DNA of 64,000 nucleotides from Simmondsia chinensis (GCA_018398585.1 JAGTTD010000003.1:7510637-7574636), one strand, 5' to 3'; shown: positions 1-11,590, numbered from the stretch's first letter. Notes: generated by a model not told the origin, from the sequence alone. Program-made: numbers and translations.

Positions 1-20
1 ATGCACGTAAACCCTGTTTT

Positions 21-139
21 CCGATCGATCGTGGGGTCCCGATCGATCGGTTCCTCACCGATCGATCAGCCGCCTCTCTGTAAGCGTCCCTTGTTTACGT
101 ATCATTCCCGATCGATCGAGCTCCACCCGATCGATCGGG
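21..139. repeat. Cluster of five CCGATCGATC motifs
   Basis: The motif CCGATCGATC, mostly extended to CCGATCGATCG, occurs five times, starting near 21, 40, 58, 108 and 129. Its core CGATCGATCG is its own reverse complement. Spacing is irregular (about 18 to 50 bases), so this is not a simple tandem repeat. The stretch is much more GC-rich than its surroundings. Function unknown; it may be the edge of a repeat that continues beyond the window. Confidence 0.6.
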
Positions 140-663
140 CTCTCCACGGCCCTTCTCCTTAATGCGCCAAGTAATTTTGAGACATATACCTAACAGTTTC
201 TGGCATCATTAATCCTTTAGGAATTTTCATATAAGTGCCAATTTCAAGTAAAACATACTATGTGCAAAATAGAGGGAAAGAATTTTGGTATAATTGACAC
301 ATTAGTACACACATCCCAAACTTTTCCAATATTTGACGCCCAAGTTAGTGTTTGCTTTTAGCGAAAAATCAAATTACAAAGACAAAATACGAATTCCTAT
401 AGAGAGAGAATCTAGAAGCTTGACCTATGTACGAAATAGGCGTGCGAAATGCACACTAACTTTACTATGTTAATGAACAACTTAGCAGGTTAAGTGAGAC
501 CCGACCCGCTAGAGGGATTATTGGAAACCCTTGAGGTGGTCCAGACATGACTTTCTGGACATCTTTCGTTTCAGCGATCTGCCTTAGGTGGTTGAAGGGA
601 GGCCCCATTTATTATGTAAGTTATGCAAGATGCCCTGCTCATAATTTAAAGAAACAATATAGC
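140..663. other. No gene seen
   Basis: AT-rich sequence with no convincing coding exon, RNA gene or element end. Confidence 0.5.
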
Positions 664-745
<82 letters not shown>

Positions 746-771
746 GTGATAATAATAATAATAATAATAAT
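664..771. repeat. AAT microsatellite
   Basis: About 36 AAT units, interrupted by two GAT variants. It makes polyasparagine or polytyrosine reading frames on the two strands, which are not genes. Shorter AAT runs recur near 930-960 and 1955-1980. Confidence 0.95.
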
Positions 772-999
772 ATTTATGCAATTGGGTTGGGACAACCAGT
801 TAACCAGGGAATATGATGAAGGGCAAAGAAGTGTGGATGTGCTTTAAGCCTTTGAGCCGACCAAAGCATGATGACGCCTCTCCCTTTTGCATTCCTAACA
901 TTCCCCCACTACATGCATTTATCTAGTAATGATAATAGTAATAATAATGATAGTAATAATTTATTATGATAAATTTGGCAGTGTGCTTATTCATCATGT

Positions 1000-1390
1000 T
1001 TAAGTTATGTTTGAGGTGGGGTTCATTAAGATGAACTGAACTCAAGCTCTAACTACACGTTCGACTTAATATTTCTTGCAAGACAAACTTCCTACAAGAC
1101 AAACAAACGATTAGAGGAATCCATGAAGTAACCCACGAGGGATCCTTCCGATGCTCAAGTCAATACCAATCTTATGAAATAATAATTAAATAGGTAATAA
1201 ATAAATATAATAATGAAGAATTGACAAATTAATAGGATCGGGTAAATATATCAAGTTACCAATACAGAATTGACCTAAGATAAGTAAACGAATCTTGATA
1301 ATTGCTCTGGAGAGAGAGTCGTAGGGTTGAAAAGGAGGGAGAGAATGCCCATTCATGAAGGGCTTTGAGGCCCCAAAAAAATCCCATAAC
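1000..1390 (-). mobile_element. Possible LTR fragment (Ty3/gypsy Tat-like)
   Basis: Read on the minus strand, the part around 1130-1175 gives TTGACTTGAGCATCGGA followed by a GGATCC-rich stretch, a signature I associate with the R/U5 part of Tat/Ogre-type LTRs. No TSD or second LTR was found. Could be another repeat class. Confidence 0.3.
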
Positions 1391-1392
1391 AA

Positions 1393-1645
1393 GCTATCTA
1401 TTTTGAAGTGTCTATAACAAGCTGTCTAGTTTGAAGTGTCTGGAACATGATGTCAACCTTAAAGTACCGGCAAATAGGGCATCTAGCTTGAAGTACTTAT
1501 GTTAGGGCTTCGAGCTTGAAGTACCTGGGATAGGGCTCCTGGCTTGAAAAACTTACGACATGGCTCCTGGCTTGAAGTACTTGCGATAGGACTTCAGGCT
1601 TGAAGTATTTACGATAGGGCATCTAGTATGAAGGACCGTAATTTT
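1393..1645. repeat. 28-bp minisatellite, nine units
   Basis: Nine head-to-tail units start at 1393, 1421, 1449, 1478, 1506, 1534, 1562, 1590 and 1618. Unit length is 28 bases except the third, which is 29. The consensus is built around GGCTCCTGGCTTGAAGTAC and GCGATAG. Units 4 to 8 are most alike; the outer ones are more diverged. No long reading frame runs through it. Confidence 0.85.
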
Positions 1646-1984
1646 GAATTTGGATATATCTTACACGACCTTCTATACTAGCAAGCTATTGAATCACATC
1701 TATAACAATAACAACAGCGACAACAACAATAATAAGGCAAATTATTTATGTTATAAGTTACTGTATTTTATTTACTGTGTTAATTTTATGCATATACTTT
1801 TAATTGTATTAATTTAGTCACTATATTTAAATTAACAAAAATATAATCATGGGGTAAATTGTCCTTTAAGTCTCTGAAGAAATGTTAATGGAGCAATTGT
1901 ATGAATGTTGGTCATTGTTGTTGTTACGGGTAATAATAAGAAAACAATTAATAATAAATTACTATTATTATTATTACTACTAAA
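1646..1984. other. No gene; degenerate repeat
   Basis: AT-rich. Around 1770-1830 it resembles the ends of the long-TIR MITE at 33641-34213 (TGTGTTAATTTTATG, then CTTTTAATTGTATTAATT), so it may be a decayed relative. Nothing coding is convincing. Confidence 0.35.
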
Positions 1985-2035
1985 GGAACATAAAGAACAT
2001 ATCCAGTGCCTCAAGGGCTCCCACCTACGCAGGGT
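1985..2035 (-). mobile_element. SINE 3'-end relic
   Basis: The stretch CCAGTGCCTCAAGGGCTCCC followed by ACCTACGCAGGGTCTGGG is the reverse complement of the 3' part of the TTG-tailed SINE family also seen at 30307, 60775 and 62661. The tail and 5' part are missing. Confidence 0.5.
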
Positions 2036-2916
2036 CTGGGATATTATCATTACTACTATTAGTATTGAAATCCTACTTAGATTCTTCATCAGAAAACTTA
2101 TATAACATAAAAAATTCACAATGTTATTATTAATGCAAGAAAATATCGAGCAACAATTTGATTGTATTTTCTTCTATCTTACTTTAAGGAAGACAACAGA
2201 ATCGTTGATTTAGGAATGTTTACCGTAATATGTCATTTTATATGTCTAATGTTTTTAACCATACATTTTGAAGAAAATCCATCTTAGATTAAAATGATTT
2301 ATAGTAAGTCATCATACGAAATGAGTCCTGGTAGTAAAACCAACTTTCTAGGGAATGAATGCCCATGTCATGTTACCATATCGAAACAATGTTTGACACT
2401 TAAAAGACCTCCTAACCCTGCTATAATGTGAACCATATCCGCAAAAAGCTGCAGACTAAGTAATTGGATCTTGCTCCAATTCCCTTTCTGAAGATATTGG
2501 GTCTGACTTCAACTGGAAAACCGGATCTATCATGAAAAAAGAGATGCCCTCACTTTGCATATGCTAAAATACTGAGGTTTATGTAAGACAATTCACATCC
2601 TTTTTTTTTTTTTAAATAAATAGCGAGGAAAACTCACAATACAAAAACTGGTATCTCACAAAGAGACCCAAAAAGGGAAAGGAAAAATAACAAAAAATAC
2701 CTATGAAAGTCGAAACTAATGACCCAATACACCTGGAAACCAAAATTCAAAGACACCCACCATACATCCAATCCCACACCAGAAGTACATAAACAAACCA
2801 AGGACATCTAATCAAGCATGCATATAAAATTTAAAGTATATAAAAAATAATTACAATAGATCGTAATGTTTTCACCTAAAGATTGATTTTCTGAAGTTAT
2901 ATTTTCTATATTAGAG
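2036..2916. other. No gene seen
   Basis: AT-rich intergenic sequence with poly-T near 2600-2615 followed by A-rich sequence typical of plant retroposon 3' ends. No convincing exons. Confidence 0.4.
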
Positions 2917-3012
2917 TTTTTTTTTTTTTCCTGATAATTAGCACTAGGGTCGCACTACAAAACGGCAACTCGTACCAACTAGACTATATTCAACCCGCAT
3001 AAAAGCGAGGAT
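2917..3012 (-). mobile_element. Poly(A) retroposon 3' end
   Basis: A poly-T run is followed by TGATAATTAGCACTAGGGTC and a tract ending in CAACCCGCATAAAAGCG. Read on the minus strand it is a retroposon tail, CTAATTATC plus poly-A. Related ends occur at 10589, 11389 and 57907. Probably a LINE or SINE 3' end; the family is not identified. The gypsy LTR at 3029 lies directly beside it. Confidence 0.45.
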
Positions 3013-3028
3013 ATTTTCTATATCAAAG

Positions 3029-3451
3029 TGATGCAGCGCGAAGATGGAAATTTGCGAGAAAAAGGAAGGTTCAACAGACGTCTTTTAATTTTTATTTCTA
3101 AAACAACAAGAAACAAAAGGGGAAAAAGTTAAATGTAATTCTCAGAACCCAAGAAATAGCAAGAACACATAAAAGTATGAAAATAATCTGATTATTGAAT
3201 GACATAAACCCTAGACTTCCTCTAGCTTAAATAGAGGAGCTAATTGACTTATAATCAAACACTAAAAGCTAAGAGATAAAAACAAATAAAAACTAGATAA
3301 TTCAAACTAATCTTTCTAATACTAATTAAACTCTATCTCGTCTCATCCCCCCAGCCGAGCGCCTCTTGTGCCGCCTTCTGACCCATCTCGCCAATGGTCA
3401 CCCGCCAAACCTGCCAAAGAACCCATCATGTGAGAAAGCAGGGCTGCATCC
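3029..3451 (-). repeat. gypsy 3' LTR
   Basis: Starts TGATGCAGC and ends GCTGCATCC, an inverted terminal pair with one mismatch. It aligns throughout with 7796-8196. The last coding block of pol runs to its edge and slightly beyond. Confidence 0.8.
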
Positions 3452-4618
3452 TTCCTGAGTTGGAGAGAATTCACCTTCGAATTTGTCAAAGGATCTTCCG
3501 AAACGTTCTCGGCAAAATATGGGATGGGATGCTTGACATTGAATACATCTAAAGTTCTTATTCCACTCAACAATTGTAGACGGTAGGCGTTGTCATTGAT
3601 CTTTTCTAGAACCCACAAAGGACCAATCTTTCGTGCCGTCAACTCTTTATACTCCCATTCCGGAAAGTGCTCTCTAGTCATAATTGCCCAAACTCATGGC
3701 CAACCTGAAGGTGGACTGCCCTGTGACACTTGTCACTTGCCAACTTGTATTTGGCGCTTGCCTCTAGTAACTGTGCTCGGGTCTACTAATTGATGTCCTG
3801 TAAGTTGGATATGAAGTCTTCCACCTTGCTAAGAAGACAAGTAAGATCAGGGACTAGCGCCTGATCTATCAGAGATCGGGGAACAAAGCCATAAATGACT
3901 TTGAACGGTGGAAAACCCATGCTCCTATTAACCGAGCTGTTGTAGGCGAACTCTGCTTGGTACAACTTATGCTCCCATCCCTTGACATTCTCAGCAACAA
4001 GGCAACGAAATAAGTTACCCAAAGAGTAATTCGTCACCTCGGTTTGGCCATTTGTCTGCCAGTGATGTACAGTGCTAAAGGCAAGGGACGTATTCGCCAT
4101 CTTTCACAAGGTCTTCCAAAAGTGATTCACAAACCTCCCACCTTTGTCCAAGACTATGGTGGTTGGCAACCCATGAAACTTGTATACCTCTCAAAAACAC
4201 AACTCGGCCACATATAATGCGTTAGCGGCTTTCTTGAACCCTATGAAATGCGCCATCTTGAAGAAACGATCTACAACAATGAAGATTCAATCTATATCTC
4301 GTCGCATTCTCAGTAACCTCATCATAAAGTTCATACTAATATCCACCCAAGGCTGGCTCAGAATCGGCAATGGCATGTATATCCCATATTGGACACTTCG
4401 CCTTTCGATATCTGACAAATACGGCAACGCTAGAAAAATCTCTCCACCTCCTTCCTCAATGAAGGCCAAAAGTAATTGGCTTTCAATAGCTTGATCGTCG
4501 TATCCCTTCCCATAAGCCCTTCATGTGTAGAATATTCTGGTATTGAGCTAGATTGAACTTCCCTGCCAAATCTCCCCAAAGGCAGGATCATCCTTGTACT
4601 GTTCCGCCAACTGATCAA
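3343..4618 (-). pseudogene. gypsy integrase remains
   Basis: Fragments on the minus strand: 4618-4430 (GLMGRDTTIKLLKANYFWPS, the HHCC-type N-terminal region), 4469-4287, 4100-3786 with NGQTEVTN containing the third catalytic Glu of the integrase core, and 3681-3343 with ARKIGPLWVLEKINDNAYRL, the C-terminal region typical of gypsy integrases. Frames are broken between the blocks. Family assignment is by recognisable motif order; no intact protein can be made. Confidence 0.8.
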
Positions 4619-4815
4619 AACCCACTACAGAAACTATTTTCGGATGCAAAGAGAGTACGCCTACTCAATGCTTCCGCAACCTTGTTCAATGCGCCTGATT
4701 TGTGCTTGATCACAAAGTGCAAGAGTTGAATGTAACTCGCCCACTTTGCATGTCGATCAGATAGCTTGTCTTGGCTATTGATATACTTCAATGCTATGTT
4801 ATCCAAGTATAACAC
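4615..4815 (-). pseudogene. gypsy RNase H C-terminal remains
   Basis: The frame contains ALKYINSQDKLSDRHAKWAS and HFVIKHKSGALNKVAEALSR, matching the end of gypsy RNase H (usual form ..KALKFI.. and ..VADALSR). It overlaps the integrase remains by a few bases, in another frame. Confidence 0.8.
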
Positions 4816-5250
4816 GAACTCCTTGTTGGCTAGTTAGGACTTCCAATGCCTCAGTTCTCTCACGACAGCATAAAACTCAACGTCATAAGTTGAATAGTTC
4901 AACTAACTCTAATCAAATTTCTCACTGAAATATGCCCTCCTGACTAAGTACTGTGCCAATGCCAATCTGGAAGGCATCAATGTGAAGCTCGAAAGTCTTC
5001 TGAAAATCCAATAAGGCTAATACCGGAGCCGTGGTTAGCCTCCTTTTTACTTCTTTGAAGGCGCCAGTTTCTATTGGAGTCTAAGCAAAGGAATTCCCCT
5101 TCACACAATCCATGACTAGCGCCATAATTAAACTGAAGGTTGGCACAAACCTCCTGTAAAAAGATGCCAACCCATGAAAGCTTCTTACCTCACCTATCAT
5201 CTTCTGTTGTGGCCAATCTCAAATCACCTCAATCTTTCCTTCGTCAGCTG

Positions 5251-5800
5251 CTATGCCATCCGCGGACACAACAAAAAAAAGAAAGTCACCCGGTCCTTCA
5301 TGAATTTGCACTTCTTCAAAGCAGTGGATAAGTGCTTCTCCCTCAAGGTGCTCAGTACGTCCTTGAGATGCTCCAAGTGCTCAACTCGGTTCTGACTATA
5401 GATCAAGATATCACCAAAGTAGACGACAACAAATCTTTCAAGGAGGACATAGAACCTGATTAATGTACTACATGAATGTACTTGGGCCATTAGACAATCC
5501 AAAAGGCATGACTAGCCCATTCATATAATCCTTCCCCTATCTTGATGGTAGTTTTCCATTCATCACCTAGCAAGATTCGGATCTGATGATATTCGCTCTT
5601 CAGATCTAGCTTGCTGAATACCCTCAACTTCTATAGTTGATCAAGTAAGTCATCCAATCTCGAAATAGGGAATCGATAATGTACCATGATCTTGTTGATG
5701 GCTCTGCTATCTATGCACATCCGCTAACTACCGTCCTTCTTCGGCATCAACAGAGCGGGAACCGCACAAGGACTCAAACTCTCTCGAATGAAACCTCTGG
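5251..5800 (-). pseudogene. gypsy reverse transcriptase remains
   Basis: Minus-strand sequence contains VVYFGDILIYSQNRVEHLEH, the reverse transcriptase active-site region. The family motif is [YF]xDD, normally FDDILIYS; here the first Asp is Gly (FGD), which would abolish catalysis. Upstream pieces at 5560-5800 are too frameshifted to read as one frame. Confidence 0.8.
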
Positions 5801-5973
5801 CAAGTAATTCCTCCACTTGGCACCGCAACTACTCATGCTTCACAAGACTGATCTAGTAATTAGATCAATCCAGTGTTGGATGTCCCTCAAAGGCAGCAAT
5901 GCATCCAGTCACTCCTCCATAAATACATCAAAGAACTTCTTTAACAGATTTTTAACTTCACTCGGTATCTCCC

Positions 5974-6041
5974 CGACCCTGCTCGTGCGGGAGCCTCTGT
6001 AGCGCTAGGACTGTTGTTGTTGTCACTGTTGTTGTTGTTGT
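5974..6041 (+). mobile_element. Short TTG-tailed SINE in gypsy element
   Basis: A 68-bp insert beginning GACCCTGCTCGTGCGGGAG and ending in TTG repeats. Flanked by ACTCGGTATCTCCC (5960-5973) and ACTCAGTATCTCCC (6042-6055), a 14-bp TSD with one mismatch. Same family as 9330, 35344 and 61265, but lacking the 5' half. It inserted after the gypsy element. Confidence 0.8.
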
Positions 6042-6269
6042 ACTCAGTATCTCCCTATGTTCCACCTTACTGTCCTTCCTGCTTAGCACAAACACGACTC
6101 TGCTCTCGCTAATCTTCTTGGCGAACATAGCTCTACCTTGTAATTTTGGATTCTTAGCTACTAGTGCTCATGGTGCCTCCTCCTTCTTGGGAAACAAGAT
6201 GATTTTTATTCCCTCAAAGAGCAAATTATAAGTATCCTTAAACCCATCGTGTATGGAACCTCTATCAAA

Positions 6270-6509
6270 CTACCATGGACACCTCAACAATAGGTAGCAT
6301 GCATCCATGGTGACTACGTCACACCATACAGCATCCCAATACTTCGATCCAATTGAGAAATTAACTAGATATCGCTTCGAGAAAGTTTCCTGGTTTCCTT
6401 TCTTGAGCCAAGATAGCTTGTAAGGGTTTGGATGTGCTTCCGTCTTCAACCCCAACTTCTGGACAACCCCTTCCGAAATAACATTCTCATAGCTTCCCGA
6501 ATCAACCAC
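6270..6509 (-). pseudogene. gypsy aspartic protease remains
   Basis: Reads MVDSGSYENVISEGVVQKLG followed by KTEAHPNPYKLSWLKKGNQ. DSGS is the aspartic protease active-site motif (family form D[ST]G[AS]). Only about 79 residues stay open, so the domain is truncated or frame-broken. Confidence 0.8.
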
Positions 6510-6963
6510 CAGGTGGACACCCTCCTGCCAATGGTACAGGTCGTCTGAAAGATGTTATTCTATAGCCAATCGTCTCCTTCTTCTTCATTAGGAGCGAAGC
6601 AGACTCACCTAATCACGAGTAAGTGTCCCTTGTCACTTGCAACGGCGTCTACTCTACTAGCGCCAATTTGTCTTGGACCTCCTCCTTAATGAATACGCCG
6701 TCTTTGTCATGGATCCCTTCAATGAATAGCCCCTTGCCAGGCATGTCACCTTTTAGGCACTTGCCAAAACAATACTTTCTCTACGCTTGAAACAACGGAT
6801 TCTTAAGTTACCTGCCAAGTCCTGATTAACCAACTTACCTGCGTTGTCGACTACCGGTTTCATTTGAATGCCTGGTTGGAAGGTACTCGCGATTGATCAC
6901 GCCCACTATTATGGGTGCCCCAAGTACCCCCAGCTTGACTTCGCCTATATTACTTCTCGATGT

Positions 6964-7650
6964 TCAAAGCCCTCTGACTTGGCTCTGAGATTGAAAAGAT
7001 GTTGAACGTTTCAACACCTCCTGTATTGACTCCTTTAACCCACCAACGTACCTATCTGCCAATTGCTCCTCCGATTCTGCCAAGTCATTCCTGGCGACTA
7101 AAGAGTAAAATTCCCCCGTGTACTCCTCCATGGTCCGAGAACCTTGAAGCAATCTCTGTAGATTTTAATACATCACCTTAGCATGATTTTGGGGTAGGAA
7201 GGCGCTCCGTATGTGTTTCTCCATCTTCTCTCACGTCTCTATCTTTGCCTTACCCTACCTAAACCGGGTATGCTTCAACTATTACCACTAGGCAGCGACT
7301 TGACCCCGTAACCAAGCAGCCACCAATGATGCCTGTTTGTGCTCCAGAACCTCCTTGAACTCGAGCACTTCCTCCACCGCAGCGAGCCAATCCCAGAACT
7401 CTTCTGAGAGTCCTCCACCATTACACTCTGAAATTTTGATCTAAAACCCGGATTCCGAACTCCGATCATCAACGTAATCGGTGCCTCTGATATTTGGCCG
7501 ATTTCTTCTCACATGCCAATCCTGAACATCAATTTCTTGGAATGGGTTGTGGAAGCTCTCATCCGTGTCTTCCTCGCCAACCCTACCGGTAGGTTTTGAG
7601 GCTGAGCAGCAAGTACTTGATTGGGATTTGCTTCCAATTGAATCAAACAC
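6964..7650 (-). pseudogene. gypsy gag remains
   Basis: 7152-6964 reads GSRTMEEYTGEFYSLVARND and LADRYVGGLKESIQEVL, the retrotransposon gag core. A different frame at 7440-7310 reads GLSEEFWDWLAAVEEVLEFK then EVLEHKQASLVAAWLRG, the preceding part of the same domain, ending in a stop. 7650-7441 looks like the N-terminal linker. At least two frame changes separate the pieces. Confidence 0.75.
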
Positions 7651-7781
7651 AGCTCGATTCGTCAGAATTTCTCTTCCATCTCCTCAAATCTCCTCTTAGT
7701 CTGCCGTTGAAAGTCACGCTCGTATATGTCTCCATTGGCGGCGTACTCTGTCACCTACAACCATCTCAGAAACTGTTCTGA

Positions 7782-7793
7782 GCTCTGATATCA
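7782..7793 (-). promoter_or_regulatory. Primer-binding site, tRNA-iMet
   Basis: Reads TGATATCAGAGC on the minus strand. Plant initiator-Met primer sites read TGGTATCAGAGC, so there is one mismatch. It lies 2 bases from the 5' LTR end at 7796. Confidence 0.75.
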
Positions 7794-7795
7794 AC

Positions 7796-8196
7796 TAATA
7801 CCGCACATAAATGGAAATTAGCATAAAACAAAAAGGTTCAACAGCCTTCTTTTAAATTCTATTGCTAAAATAATAAGAAACAGAAGGGTAAAAAAGTCTA
7901 ACGTAATTCTCATAACCCGAGAATTAGCAAGAACTCACAAAAGTATGAAAATAATCTGAAATAACCTAAATCCTAGATTTTCTCTTGCTTAAATAGAAGA
8001 GCTAATTGACTTATAATAAAACACTAAAAGTTAAAAGATAAACACAAATAAAAACTAAATAATTCAATCTATGCTTCCTGATACTAATTAAACTCTATCT
8101 CGTCTCATCCCGCAGCCTCGCGCCTCTTGTGCCGCCATCTGGCCCATCTCACCACCTGCCAAAGAATCTACCATGTGAGAAAGCGGGGCTGCATCG
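7796..8196 (-). repeat. gypsy 5' LTR
   Basis: Direct repeat of 3029-3451. The terminal TG has become TA and the CA-side end reads GCATCG. Shorter than the left copy by about 22 bases, mainly one gap near 8150. Confidence 0.8.
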
Positions 8197-9314
8197 TCGA
8201 GTGTATATTTGTTTTCGCGTAGGAGGAAATTTACCATCAATAAAATAAGGTAAAAAAAATTAATTTGCTTACATGACGATATCATTAGATTGACAACTAT
8301 AATATTATACTATATATATAAACTTCAATTTAATCCAACTTAGATCATCATGTGAAAAGACACTAAAGAATAAACAATTACATTAACGGCCAGATTAGTA
8401 TTATTTTTTTATCTTTAACTTTAGCTTTTCAAAGACTTAAAAATCTAATATTGAATTATTATTTTTTTCTAATTTTTAATTTTCAGCTTTGAATCGTTTC
8501 TCTGTTCCCTTCCTGTCTCAATTAAAGTCTTATTGAATAAATAGGCTACTAGTTGTAGCTCGTACGAGCTAGTCTTGAGACTTGAAATGAGACTTCCTTT
8601 TAGATGTAACAAAATAAGAGATTTAAAAATAAAAATTTGTCTTGAGAATATAGTTTTAACTTAGAATAAAAAGCTGAAAAGAAAAATTAATATTAAATAT
8701 CAAACAAAATTTATATATATTTGACTCACAAGACTCTACGTGACTTTTCTTTATAATTATAACAAAAATAATGCTATTTAATAATGATTTACAACATGAT
8801 TATTAGATAAAAGCTCAAAAATATTCTAATTGAAAAACGCAAAAAAAAAAAAATTATAAAATGAGGTGTATTTGCTACCTTTATGAGCCACTGAATTATT
8901 GTTGTTGAGGTGTATTCACTAATTGGTCCAAATAAGGTGTTTGACATCGCCTTTCAATTATTACTTAGGTATACAATAATCACGAAACTAGTCCTCTATT
9001 CCTTATCCTTAATTTTAGAATTTTTATGATTAAATATTTAGTGGTGGAATATTAGTAGTAACGTGTGGGGTATCGATCCTTTTCTAATTGTAGCAACAGA
9101 GGTTCAAGGTTGGGAATGCAAATAATGCATGGATAATGAGTTGGGAACTAAAGTTTTTCTAGTGTTCTGTTTTGTTTCGGTTCGTCTTATAGTTGTCTGC
9201 ATTCTCTATGATGATTTGGGGTTGCTTAGCACCTCCCCTTCACTCTCAAAGCAAGGAAGTCCAAGTATGAATAAACTTACAAATTATGCTGGTCTACTAT
9301 ATATTTACATTTTT
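8197..9314. other. No gene seen
   Basis: AT-rich intergenic sequence with no supported exon, element end or RNA gene. Confidence 0.5.
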
Positions 9315-9329
9315 TATTCCTAGCACCAA

Positions 9330-9437
9330 GTTGTCTCTGTTCAGGATAGCACCTTATATGAATAAGTTTGCATATTATCCTCTTGAGATCCTGCTTTGGC
9401 GGGAGCCTCTTTGATTCACCACGTTATTGTATTGGTG
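9330..9437 (+). mobile_element. TTG-tailed SINE, 108 bp
   Basis: Flanked by TATTCCTAGCACCAA (9315-9329) and TATTCCTAGCATCAA (9438-9452), a 15-bp TSD with one mismatch. The body contains TAGCACCTTATATGAATAAG and CCTGCTTTGGCGGGAGCC, which line up with the SINE at 61265-61385. The tail is a degenerate TTG run. Confidence 0.7.
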
Positions 9438-9452
9438 TATTCCTAGCATCAA

Positions 9453-10007
9453 AATCTAACTATAAAAAAATAAAAAGGGAAAAAAAAATATCATTAGTGT
9501 TTAATCTTGGAAGGTTGATTAAGAAAAAATAATGAACTTTTCACATGAGATAATGAGTTGTCAAATGATAAGCATCATCTCCTGTTTTTCCATTCTTTAG
9601 TGCTTTTAATCTCGCATTTGTAGTGGGAAGAAGAGGTTATTGTATTACCAAATAAATTTACAAATTTATTAATAGTTGTTCAAAAAATTGATGAGTTTCG
9701 AATATGAGATCTTTAATTTAAAGGTTGATAGCATTATGATTTTATTGCTTTTTTTTTATATAATTATCGGCAAAGCCAAAGTACAGCACAAGGGCTTCGA
9801 CAAAGCGATCCCTATAACTCCGAAAAATGGAGACGATACAGGCAAACAAATCAGAGAAAAGACAACGGGAGAAGGGCAACAGAAAACAGGGTAAAAAATA
9901 ACAAAACAGGAAATCAACCTACAACCCACACAACACGAAAAATAAATCATAATTTTTTTTATTATCACCTATTTAGATAATACAAATATTGAATTCAGTG
10001 ATTAAGA
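9453..10007. other. No gene; possible retroposon tail
   Basis: AT-rich. A poly-T followed by AATTATCGGCAAAGCC near 9750-9785 looks like the tail of a plant LINE on the minus strand. Nothing coding. Confidence 0.35.
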
Positions 10008-10295
10008 GTTTGTTCAACCAAATGTTTTGCCAAAAAAGTGTTTTCAGGGAAAATAAGCATCTTTTCAAGAAACTAAGAGTGTTTGCCCCCAAAAGAAAAA
10101 TATTTTTAAGTAGAAGTAGAACCTTTTTTTTGACCTTTTTAGCAATAACAAAAATATAGTATTTTTTTATTTCAAGCAAAAGTAGAAATAAAAATTAAAG
10201 TTTAAACAGAAATTACCCCAAATGAGAAGAACTCTTATAAAAATACTTAGCAATAATATTTTTAAAAATAATTTTTTTTCATAGCTTGATCAAAC
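10008..10295. mobile_element. MITE-like element
   Basis: Begins GTTTGTTCAACC and ends GCTTGATCAAAC, imperfect inverted ends of 12 bases, with an A/T-rich interior and no reading frame. Size and composition fit a non-autonomous DNA transposon. No convincing TSD. Confidence 0.4.
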
Positions 10296-10588
10296 AGATT
10301 ATATACCCGGTTGGCTTTTGAAATGTGATGATAAAAAAGAAAAGTAAAAGTAAGCAAAAATGGGGTAATGCTTCCACGTGGGAAGGCGTATCCAACAAAT
10401 TTTGCTTGGCAAAAGTGCATTCCACCACCACATCCTTTTATAGCCAAAAATTATAATTAACTTAAATATAATTTAAAAAATAAAAAAGAAAATAGCATTT
10501 TTCATTTGACACAAAAGAAACCACTTTAATGGGCATCCTATATTTGTATTTCCACAAAATTTCATGACACATAAATTTAATTAGATGA

Positions 10589-10860
10589 TTTTTTTTCGAT
10601 AATTAGATCTAGAGAAATAACTCTTATTACAAAATTAGTGTACCTATCAAAGGAGTGTCCAAGGAAACCCACAATAAAAGAGATAAAACAAGAAAAAAAA
10701 TAGAACAATAGACCCTAGAACTCCTACTAATACACCAACCCCTGAAGTATAACAACATACTCCAAAAATTAAGACAACTATACCCACACTGACCGTTGAA
10801 ACACGAAGAGCTAAACAAAACACACTTATACTAATTCACAAAATACATAATGCCAAATAG
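10589..10860 (-). mobile_element. Poly(A) retroposon 3' end
   Basis: Poly-T then CGATAATTAG, the family end also seen at 2917, 11389 and 57907, followed by A-rich sequence. The minus-strand sense has a poly-A tail. Coding content not recognisable. Confidence 0.4.
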
Positions 10861-11388
10861 ATTAGATAATGTCTCCTTTGATATATGATTGTTTTATATA
10901 TATTAGTCATAAGCTAATACCATCATAGTATAATATAGTTATTTATATTATACGTCATTGTGATTTGTATATTGTTCCCATTTAATTTTTATACTTTTAA
11001 ATGTGTCAATTTACCTCATGAACAATTCATAGTGTAATAATATATAGTCATTAGGTGAAATTGACCCTTTTTTTTGGTTAATATAAGAAAATTTTTGGTC
11101 CATGAATTGTGTTTATTTTTATATTTATTATAACAATTTATCCCACACTGATCCACTATTCCCATCAAAATCGCATCACCAACTTAACAAAGATTTCGTA
11201 TAGAATCCTATTGATTAAATTTAAATTGTACAAGAACTAAATTAACATAAATAAAAGGTGCAGAAATTAAACTAACATAATAGATAAAATATAAAGATGT
11301 AACACCAATAACTCAAATCAAACTATTTGTCCAATAACCGGACATACATAAGAATAGTGTCAAACCGGGATGACAAATCATCAACTCC
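10861..11388. other. No gene; possible decayed long-TIR MITE
   Basis: Contains TGTGTCAATTTACCTCATG near 11000 and a roughly inverted counterpart near 11215-11310 (TTGTACAAGAACTAAATT), reminiscent of the MITE at 33641-34213 but too degenerate for boundaries. Confidence 0.35.
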
Positions 11389-11590
11389 TTTTTTTTCGAT
11401 AATTAGTGACATAATCACTGTAGAAAGCAGGTAACTCGAATAAGCGAGTCCTCGGTCAACCCGTAAAAACGGGGAACAAACCAATAGACCATACTAATAG
11501 GAAAACAAGCAAAATCAAGAACTCCTATTTTCAGTACTCTAATCACCTCCAATGCAAGAATCCAAGAAATAACAAATGCCAAAAAGACTT
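11389..11590 (-). mobile_element. Poly(A) retroposon 3' end
   Basis: Poly-T then CGATAATTAGTGACATAATC and AGCGAGTCCTCGGTCAACCC. Same end family as 2917, 10589 and 57907. Confidence 0.4.

Larger units (their letters stand above)
3029..8196 (-). mobile_element. Degenerate Ty3/gypsy LTR retrotransposon
   Basis: Two direct repeats (3029-3451 and 7796-8196), about 80% alike, enclose about 4.3 kb of gypsy coding remains on the minus strand in the order gag, protease, reverse transcriptase, RNase H, integrase. A primer-binding site matching initiator tRNA-Met in 11 of 12 bases lies beside the right LTR. Many frameshifts and stops and the LTR divergence make this an old, dead copy. Candidate 5-bp flanks (CAAAG and TCGAG) do not match. 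A TTG-tailed SINE has inserted at 5974. Confidence 0.85.

Noticed and set aside
547..816. Polyasparagine and polytyrosine frames
   Set aside because: Both come from the AAT microsatellite; no domain or splice context.
3024..8201. 5-bp TSD for the gypsy element
   Set aside because: CAAAG and TCGAG do not match; the ends are too diverged to claim a duplication.
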